Source: Oligoflexia bacterium
GTDB taxonomy: Bacteria > Bdellovibrionota > UBA1018 > CAIPTA01
Assembly (NCBI GenBank): GCA_023954355.1
Contig: JAMLID010000020.1
Location: forward strand, 1-59,515
Direction of reading: 5' to 3'
DNA: 59,515 bases
The notes below the pieces were generated by a model. The model did no database searches. It saw nothing but the letters and a program-made list of their open reading frames with translations, and was not told where the DNA came from. Of the stretch, positions 53,974 to 59,515 are shown piece after piece; the first letter of the stretch is position 1, and every line of letters starts with the position of its first letter. Made by a program: the position numbers and the translations under genes.

Positions 53974-55485
53974 TTACTTGTTAGTGCTTTTTCTTCTGTC
54001 GAGCCTGCAGAGAATTATTCCTAGTCCGACCCATATGTAAAATAAAGATTGTCCTAGAGGGATTAATGGATTTTGATATTTTGCAGTTACTATAATGTAA
54101 CTCTCTTTATGAATAGGTTGTATTCGAAATGCGGTAGACCAAAAATTTGCTTTTCTGCTTTCTAGTGGTTTACCTTCTTGCTCAAATTGAAGATACCGGC
54201 TAAACGTTTCATTCCAGTGGACCCAAACAGGAAAATTAACACCAGACTTAGATGATAACTTTAAATCGAAGGTACGGAACGATCGATTCAAGACTTGTAT
54301 AGTAATGTCATTAATTTGCTGGATCTCTCCTTGTGTATCATTTTCGATAATAAGTGATTGGTTCCAGTCCCACTTTTGCTCCTTCATTCTTGGTAGGATC
54401 ATATTTTTGGGTTTGAGCTCTATTATATTTGGAGCTCTAGAAATAGGAAGTGCCTGTGGATTAGTGCTTATAATAAAATCACCAGTAGCTGTTTCTTCGC
54501 CAATAAATTTTGTGCCTTTGATTGATAAAAATTTTTGTATTTCTTTCTCTGGAAATTGGTCCCAAATAAATTTATGTACTGAGTCCATAAGTGTTACATA
54601 TCCCAGTGGGCTGCTTACATTGAAAAGACTACCAGTATTCATCGCGAGCTTTAGAAATTGATGTAAGCTTAGTTTTTCAATATCATTATTCAATTTAGAT
54701 CCAATTTTATCTAAAGTTTCCCAATTAAGATCAGATTCATTTAAAACCAAGAAGCGATCTGAATATTCTAAACTGTGTTTATAGTTTTTTTCTTTCAGTA
54801 ATTGTAAAAAGGGAATCCACTCAGCGCTTGCGACTTTGGATGGAACAGTAAATAAAATATTTTTCATACTTAGGCATAAGTCAATACAAAACATAAGTAC
54901 TAAAAAGTATGGCAGAATTTTTCTTATGAATTTTAAATAGTAGCCTACACAGCAAAGAGCAATAAAACTTATCGAAAAAATAGAAATAGTAGATATACGA
55001 TATTGACTGAAGATTTTTAATAAAATAGCGGCAAATAAAATTAAACAAAATTTGATAAGAATCTTGGTGTAGTACTTGTCGAAGATATTATTCCAATTAA
55101 ATGATTGAAAGCGTTTTGCAATAAATAAGCAAAAAAACAAATAGAAAAAAATAATTAATCTTTCAGGGTATCGAAATGATCCCCATAGCGGTAATATTTT
55201 TGCAAAAAAGCTATTTAGAGAAAAAAGAAAAAAACTACCCATAGAGCTTAATAAAAATAATGAACCTATGGTGATTGAGCTTATTTCAAAAAAACTCCAT
55301 TTTTTTTTCTGAAAAAAAGCCAAAAGTAATAGCGGAATAAACAGAAGGCCAGGATATATTGATAGAATAAATGGTATTGGATCTGGGCCATTTACAAGAC
55401 TCTTTGGTGGCCATCTCGATAATTTGAGATGTCTAGTGGTAAGGAATAAAAGAGTTCTAATAGTCTTACCGGATGTAGTGACCAA
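53974..55485 (-). CDS. YfhO-like polytopic membrane protein, C-terminal part (frameshifted)
   Basis: An open frame of 503 codons that is really the second part of a longer gene. From S-L-V-N-G-P-D-P-I-P-F-I-L-S onwards the reading is natural; the first 30 codons are out of frame with the protein. It carries about eight membrane helices, then a soluble segment (about 200-470) and a final helix near the C-terminus, like the C-terminal part of YfhO/bacterial membrane proteins that modify envelope glycans or lipids in other species. Joining it to the frame at 55392-56279 needs one inserted base near 55403. Full-length product would be about 768 residues. Confidence 0.7.
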   Translation of the reverse strand: MVTTSGKTIRTLLFLTTRHLKLSRWPPKSLVNGPDPIPFILSIYPGLLFIPLLLLAFFQKKKWSFFEISSITIGSLFLLSSMGSFFLFSLNSFFAKILPLWGSFRYPERLIIFFYLFFCLFIAKRFQSFNWNNIFDKYYTKILIKFCLILFAAILLKIFSQYRISTISIFSISFIALCCVGYYLKFIRKILPYFLVLMFCIDLCLSMKNILFTVPSKVASAEWIPFLQLLKEKNYKHSLEYSDRFLVLNESDLNWETLDKIGSKLNNDIEKLSLHQFLKLAMNTGSLFNVSSPLGYVTLMDSVHKFIWDQFPEKEIQKFLSIKGTKFIGEETATGDFIISTNPQALPISRAPNIIELKPKNMILPRMKEQKWDWNQSLIIENDTQGEIQQINDITIQVLNRSFRTFDLKLSSKSGVNFPVWVHWNETFSRYLQFEQEGKPLESRKANFWSTAFRIQPIHKESYIIVTAKYQNPLIPLGQSLFYIWVGLGIILCRLDRRKSTNK

Positions 55486-56279
55486 TGATCAATGTTAGAC
55501 ATATCTGCAGAAAATTGAGCTCTGTTACTTGATATCAATAAATCAATAGTTGGGATAAGTTGTGGTGAGCAAACTAAAAAAGTAAGTATTGCTAATACTA
55601 CTATGGCGTAAACTTTTTTGACTAAACGATCTTTATGTTGAAAGAATAAAAAAGGAATAACGGCTAATGATATAATAAAGGTGTACTGTGGGTCACCACC
55701 TAGAACAGGCAGTGCAAGAAAGAATGACGCAAAAAAGAGGGCTGTGAATCGATTGGTTTCAAAAAATTTTAGCAAGAAATAAATAGTCCACCCGAGAGAG
55801 AGTAAGCCTGCTAAAGAGCCTGTTAGGTAAGAGGCAGACATGGTGAAGCCTGAGCCACCAATTGTTATCGCTAATATAATAGATAATATTTTTGAGTGAG
55901 AAATTTTTTGTAGAGCTTTATAAAGACCCATTAGAATAAGTGGCAAATGGATAATAATGAACCACGACATAGCCCGTGCCGACTGAGCTTCAGTGAAGAA
56001 GCAAAAAATTAAATTTAGAGGATAATATGAGGCAAAACTTGGATCAGCTAAAAAAGGCGCACCACCGAGAGCAAAGGGATTCCATAAAGGCAGTTCAAAA
56101 AAATTTACTAAGCTTTGAGCAATTAATTTTTTTGAGGGAAGAGTAAGAGTGCCTAAATCGCGAAATAAAAGTGCCTCGTTTATATTAAGCGCTAACTTCT
56201 GGTAAAAACAAATCGAATAAAAAAGAAAAAAAATAAAAACACATATATCTGATAAAGATTTTTCTTTTTTGAAGACCAT
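55392..56279 (-). CDS. YfhO-like polytopic membrane protein, N-terminal part (frameshifted)
   Basis: 295 codons from an ATG start. About seven membrane helices, with the extracytoplasmic loop F-R-D-L-G-T-L-T-L-P and W-N-P-F-A-L-G-G-A-P-F-L-A-D-P typical of YfhO-like proteins. It reads H-P-V-R-L-L-E-L-F then ends early after D-G-H-Q-R-V-L. One more A in the AAA run (TTT at 55403-55405 on the plus strand) would continue as D-G-H-Q-K-S-L-V-N-G-P-D-P into the next frame. Probably one gene, 53974-56279, last of an operon with the epimerase, glycosyltransferase and radical SAM genes. Confidence 0.72.
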   Translation of the reverse strand: MVFKKEKSLSDICVFIFFLFYSICFYQKLALNINEALLFRDLGTLTLPSKKLIAQSLVNFFELPLWNPFALGGAPFLADPSFASYYPLNLIFCFFTEAQSARAMSWFIIIHLPLILMGLYKALQKISHSKILSIILAITIGGSGFTMSASYLTGSLAGLLSLGWTIYFLLKFFETNRFTALFFASFFLALPVLGGDPQYTFIISLAVIPFLFFQHKDRLVKKVYAIVVLAILTFLVCSPQLIPTIDLLISSNRAQFSADMSNIDHWSLHPVRLLELFYSLPLDISNYRDGHQRVL

Positions 56280-56325
56280 TTAAGTGGAATTTTACTACTG
56301 ATTCTTAGGTAAATAAACGATCGAA

Positions 56326-57129
56326 TTAATAAAAAGTACCCTTTGGCGACCACCCATAAGAGGACTCAAATTTGTTGTAAGCATAGTACTTATAACCGAA
56401 TGAAGATATTAATATGGGATTTAATAGATGCTTAAAAATAGGTAACATTATATTTATACTTTTCGGCAATATTAGTGCATATCTATTTCCAAGTTGACCT
56501 GCAATTTCTTTATAGCTCTGGTTTCCACTATTAATGATAAAAGAATCATTGATAGGTTTCTTGATAATATATTCAATTGCATTTAATAGATCACATAAAA
56601 ATAAATAGCTCGTACCACCTGGTGGTAAAATTTTTGACTTAAAGCTATTTAATGCATATGGATTCATTTCTTCACCATAAACTGTCGTAAGGTACAAAAT
56701 GGTCGTAGGTATGTTACTTTCTCGAATAAGCTTTTCAGAATCGATTTTGGCCTGAATGTAGGAGCAGTTTAGGTAGCTCTTAAAATTCAAATCGGTCGAA
56801 TTAAATGACTTTTCTGTACGGATTTCAGGCTTAGAGGATACTCCAAGGGCCCCGGCAGCACTTAAAAAAATCAAGTGCGCTTTATGTCTTAGGGCAGTGG
56901 CTATTATCAATTTTGTGCTCGCTAGATTACGTTCATAACTTATTTTAGAATTTGAAAAATCAATTTCAAATCCAGCGTGAATAATTATATCTATATTTTC
57001 AGTGAGTGCGTCTAATTTTTCTTTAAAATCTTTACGTCCTTTAACCTCATAAATAGTATGGTTTTTTTCTAGGCTTTTTATTAGCGCTTTACCTATGAAT
57101 CCATTTGTTCCTGTTATTAAAATTTTCAT
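56326..57129 (-). CDS. NAD-dependent epimerase/dehydratase (extended SDR)
   Basis: 267 residues. N-terminal G-T-N-G-F-I-G dinucleotide loop, the catalytic Y-I-Q-A-K (Y-x3-K) and an L-S-A-A-G-A-L-G strand before it, as in sugar-nucleotide epimerases and reductases. Slightly shorter than typical (300+), with a reduced C-terminal substrate domain. It probably acts on a nucleotide sugar or polyprenyl-linked sugar for the envelope. Overlaps the glycosyltransferase gene by four bases. Confidence 0.88.
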   Translation of the reverse strand: MKILITGTNGFIGKALIKSLEKNHTIYEVKGRKDFKEKLDALTENIDIIIHAGFEIDFSNSKISYERNLASTKLIIATALRHKAHLIFLSAAGALGVSSKPEIRTEKSFNSTDLNFKSYLNCSYIQAKIDSEKLIRESNIPTTILYLTTVYGEEMNPYALNSFKSKILPPGGTSYLFLCDLLNAIEYIIKKPINDSFIINSGNQSYKEIAGQLGNRYALILPKSINIMLPIFKHLLNPILISSFGYKYYAYNKFESSYGWSPKGTFY

Positions 57130-58283
57130 TCTACTCTTTTATATTTAGAGTCTGTTTGCCAGGTGTAAAATATTAGCCCATTTATCAATAAAATAATATT
57201 TACCATGGAGAAAACGACGATGGTATGAAAAATAGAAAGTAAACGAAAGCCCCCTCGAGTTCTTTTAGGTGGTGGGGTAATAAGTATGGATGCGAATAAG
57301 GTGCTCAAAAATAATACCATAAAAGAGATCGAGGCTGTTACAACTTTTCCTAATGCTAAGTTTACAATTAATGAAAAAAGGTAAAAGAGTGAAACCCAAG
57401 GTAGTATAATGAACTGGTAGTACTTGAAAAGAACAGTGTATCTCTGTTTGCTTTCTACTTCTTTTAATATTGGAAAAAAGCGGATTAGTTCTTTTGTATA
57501 AGCATTTGCCTTTCGAAGTTTTTGCAAAAATAGAGAATAAAAATTTTGCGCCTGACGAATTTCAATTGCTTCAATGTCATGAGCATAAACAATTCTTTTT
57601 TTCTTTTCATGTGCTAAAAGTGAAACATATACATCGTCAGCGATGCAGTCCTGCGGAAATCTTTTTAATAATGTAGTTTCAAATCCATAAAACTGAGCTG
57701 TTACTATAGAAGAAGTTGCTTTTCTGGTCTCTAGGTAGCGAAATCTATTTTGCTTATCCCAATATGCCTGTTCTATGCTTAGGGCTGAAGATGGGTCAGG
57801 TGTTGTCCACGCACCTACTAGGCCGACATCTTTATGCAATAAGTATTCTATCGCTTTGTCAAAGGCATCGTCATTAATGATTATAGAATCAGCGTCAGAA
57901 ATAAAAACATAATTTGCATCTTGTAATTTAGAAAGCGCATAGTTTAACTGAGGAATTTTTCCACTTTCTGGCGACTCTAGTGTTTTAAGCCATGGTAGAG
58001 ACTTGCTTTTCAATATCTCTAAGCTTTTATCTTTTGATCCACCATCGACGAAATAAACTACAATTTTATGTTCGGTTTTATTTACTAATTTTTTTGTATT
58101 TTCAATTTTTAGGTCTAAAATTTTTTCTTCATTAAATACTGGTACAATCAGACAGATGCACTTTTTCTCTTTCTTTATGTTTTCGTTAGTCTTAGAAGAT
58201 GAAAAAAAACCAATTAAATAGAGAATAATTGTATGCCCAAAAAAATTAAAAACTAGCAAAAGTGTTGTTACTGCGAGAAGCAT
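57126..58283 (-). CDS. Family 2 glycosyltransferase, membrane-anchored
   Basis: 385 residues. One N-terminal membrane helix (about 1-24), the GT-A domain (about 43-270) with P-V-F-N-E-E and D-A-D-S as nucleotide-sugar and metal sites, and about three C-terminal helices. The overall plan is like BcsA/HAS-type processive and NdvC-type membrane GT2 enzymes. It likely adds a sugar to a lipid carrier or extends a polysaccharide; acceptor unknown. It abuts the radical SAM gene with no gap and overlaps the epimerase gene by four bases, so the three are one unit. Confidence 0.9.
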   Translation of the reverse strand: MLLAVTTLLLVFNFFGHTIILYLIGFFSSSKTNENIKKEKKCICLIVPVFNEEKILDLKIENTKKLVNKTEHKIVVYFVDGGSKDKSLEILKSKSLPWLKTLESPESGKIPQLNYALSKLQDANYVFISDADSIIINDDAFDKAIEYLLHKDVGLVGAWTTPDPSSALSIEQAYWDKQNRFRYLETRKATSSIVTAQFYGFETTLLKRFPQDCIADDVYVSLLAHEKKKRIVYAHDIEAIEIRQAQNFYSLFLQKLRKANAYTKELIRFFPILKEVESKQRYTVLFKYYQFIILPWVSLFYLFSLIVNLALGKVVTASISFMVLFLSTLFASILITPPPKRTRGGFRLLSIFHTIVVFSMVNIILLINGLIFYTWQTDSKYKRVE

Positions 58284-59515
58284 CTATTTTTCCCATCGCT
58301 TCCAAAATATAGCCGGGATCGCACGAAAATATTGGTCTAGTCTAGATAAAAAATGTTCCCATGGATGTAATAGTACTTTCTTTAGAAACGAGCCAGATAA
58401 ATAAAACTTTTTGTAAGCGCTTTTAGCGTAAAGACGTATTTGCTCTGCGCTCAAACCGCCATCTCTTGAGTAGTCAGGCTCACCATTTTTATTTAGGCTA
58501 TTTGTAGATTCGAGCTGATTCCAAAATTTGGTTTTTTCGAATGGAATCATAATTTGAAATTGAGCTGAGTGCGGATTGATTCTTTTAGCAAGAGCAATAG
58601 TTTGTTCTGCGGTCTCTTTTGTTTCTCCAAAGTGACCCATAGCAAAATCACCATGTATATTCAGTTTGGCTTCATGAACTAAGTCTGCAAATTCAATTGC
58701 CTGTTGAGCTGTAGAGCCTTTATCGATTTTTTTTAGTATTTCGTCATTACCCGATTCAAATCCGACATGCAGATTTACACAGCCAGATTTTTTCATTAGT
58801 TTTAGTGTATCAAGAGTTAACTTGGAGTTAGGTTTAGCGTAACAGCTCCAGTTTATTTTTATATTTCTTTTTAGCAATGCTTCTGCGATTTCTCTTGCAC
58901 GATTATTAGTTAGCATATCGTCTTGAATCATGACTGTTTTGATGTAAGGCAGTTGAGAGACAATATATTCAAATTCTTGCATGAAGTGATCTATTGATCT
59001 TGTACGATATCCACTTCCTGGTACAAAAGTCTGAACCCATAAGCAAAAATTACACTTACCCCAGGCACAGCCTCTGCCCGACATTACATCAATAAATGGG
59101 TAACTTTCAGAAGGGACACGATAAGACTTTATATTTAGCTGTTTGTGTATATAGGGTGATGTAGGTGGAAAAGTATCTAATATATTTTGATCATAGAGGG
59201 GGCGATTCTCATTATGATGTATTTCGTTATTCGTATAGTACCAAAGGTTTTTAATTTCTTCTATTCGAGTTCCACTAATGAGTTCTGCCAGTGGTAATTC
59301 AAATTCTTGCTCAATAACGAGCTTATTTTTCCCTGCAGTTAATAGTAGTTTTTTAGGATCAATTGAGGCATACGGTCCAACGAATACTGTTTGTATGCTT
59401 TTTGATTCAAGCATATTAGCAAATTCGATATCAGAATTTTGACTAAGTCGACCCGAGTAAATAGCAACTAATTTTGGGGCAAATTGAATGATTTTTTCAA
59501 AAGTCTCTTCTGTGC
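58284..59515 (-). CDS. Cobalamin-binding radical SAM protein, partial (5-prime end outside window)
   Basis: The reading frame stays open past the ATG at 59414 to the window edge (codons 59415-59513 read T-E-E-T-F-E-K-I-I-Q... with no stop), so the true start lies outside and at least 409 residues are seen. The left part is a B12-binding domain (V-G-P-Y-A-S). The radical SAM cluster has C116, C121, C124 (counting from that ATG), a C-x4-C-x2-C spacing, in G-R-G-C-A-W-G-K-C-N-F-C. The right part (about 130-345) is the TIM-barrel. Related enzymes make envelope lipids, hopanoid or glycan modifications. It leads the glycosyltransferase/epimerase/YfhO-like operon. Confidence 0.85.
   Translation of the reverse strand, partial: TEETFEKIIQFAPKLVAIYSGRLSQNSDIEFANMLESKSIQTVFVGPYASIDPKKLLLTAGKNKLVIEQEFELPLAELISGTRIEEIKNLWYYTNNEIHHNENRPLYDQNILDTFPPTSPYIHKQLNIKSYRVPSESYPFIDVMSGRGCAWGKCNFCLWVQTFVPGSGYRTRSIDHFMQEFEYIVSQLPYIKTVMIQDDMLTNNRAREIAEALLKRNIKINWSCYAKPNSKLTLDTLKLMKKSGCVNLHVGFESGNDEILKKIDKGSTAQQAIEFADLVHEAKLNIHGDFAMGHFGETKETAEQTIALAKRINPHSAQFQIMIPFEKTKFWNQLESTNSLNKNGEPDYSRDGGLSAEQIRLYAKSAYKKFYLSGSFLKKVLLHPWEHFLSRLDQYFRAIPAIFWKRWEK

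Noticed and set aside
1..59515. Search for tRNA, rRNA, CRISPR, IS elements, prophage and integrase
   Set aside because: No cloverleaf-like region, no spaced direct repeats, no transposase or recombinase reading frame seen. The absence is by eye only.

Overview
The window looks like a chromosomal segment from a low-GC member of the Bdellovibrionota (Bdellovibrio-like bacteria). The clues are a 63-residue single-histone-fold protein close in design to the Bdellovibrio bacteriovorus histone Bd0055 (40742-40933), an HD-GYP protein whose GYP tyrosine is replaced by phenylalanine, many small lineage-type lipoproteins and Sec-exported proteins, and a Gram-negative envelope toolkit (OmpA, Prc protease, M48 Tat-lipoprotein, beta-barrel). 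GC looks to be in the high thirties by eye. No phage, insertion sequence, integrase, CRISPR array, rRNA or tRNA is visible. Gene density is high and only one gap exceeds 300 bases (40436-40741).

Layout. 1-5.9 kb: a LamG-like lipoprotein, a cobalamin-binding radical SAM protein, a beta-class-like GST, a secreted protein with a helix-hairpin-helix-like segment, and a DUF4156-type lipoprotein. 5.9-10.7 kb: DoxX protein, PAS histidine kinase, and a pair made of a Tat-exported FAD oxidoreductase and a mono-haem c-type protein. 10.9-15.2 kb: histidine phosphatase, lipoprotein, OmpA/TSP3 protein, ROK kinase and lipoprotein. 15.3-17.6 kb: an operon of M48 protease, D-aminoacyl-tRNA deacylase and glyoxalase II. 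18-24.7 kb: MurD, an asparagine synthetase/glutathione synthetase-like operon and a two-gene ABC-2 exporter. 24.7-30 kb: an apparently cytoplasmic Ig-fold protein, a second DoxX, an AAA ATPase, Prc and glutaredoxin. 30-36.2 kb: a three-gene operon of a coiled-coil protein, a 1180-residue mostly disordered protein and the HD-GYP protein. 36.2-40.4 kb: esterase, a split M16 peptidase pair and Nfu. 40.7-43.1 kb: the histone and divergent arginine decarboxylase. 44-50.3 kb: what appears to be the whole shikimate pathway. 50.4-59.5 kb: a frameshifted beta-barrel, UbiE, prepilin peptidase with a possible pseudopilin, and an envelope-glycan-like operon that runs off the right edge.

The most striking assembly is the shikimate locus: aroB, aroC on the opposite strand, one 860-residue protein joining AroD, AroE and AroA, then aroK overlapping by one base and a DAHP synthase. 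Together these cover erythrose-4-phosphate plus PEP to chorismate, with a domain fusion reminiscent of, but ordered differently from, the fungal AROM protein. The strongest candidate for an undescribed system is the 30-36.2 kb operon, where a tightly coupled HD-GYP domain protein is co-expressed with a giant lysine/glutamate-rich scaffold-like protein that has small folded domains at each end. Two frameshifts (near 50578 and near 55403) interrupt otherwise intact genes and may be sequencing errors or real lesions.
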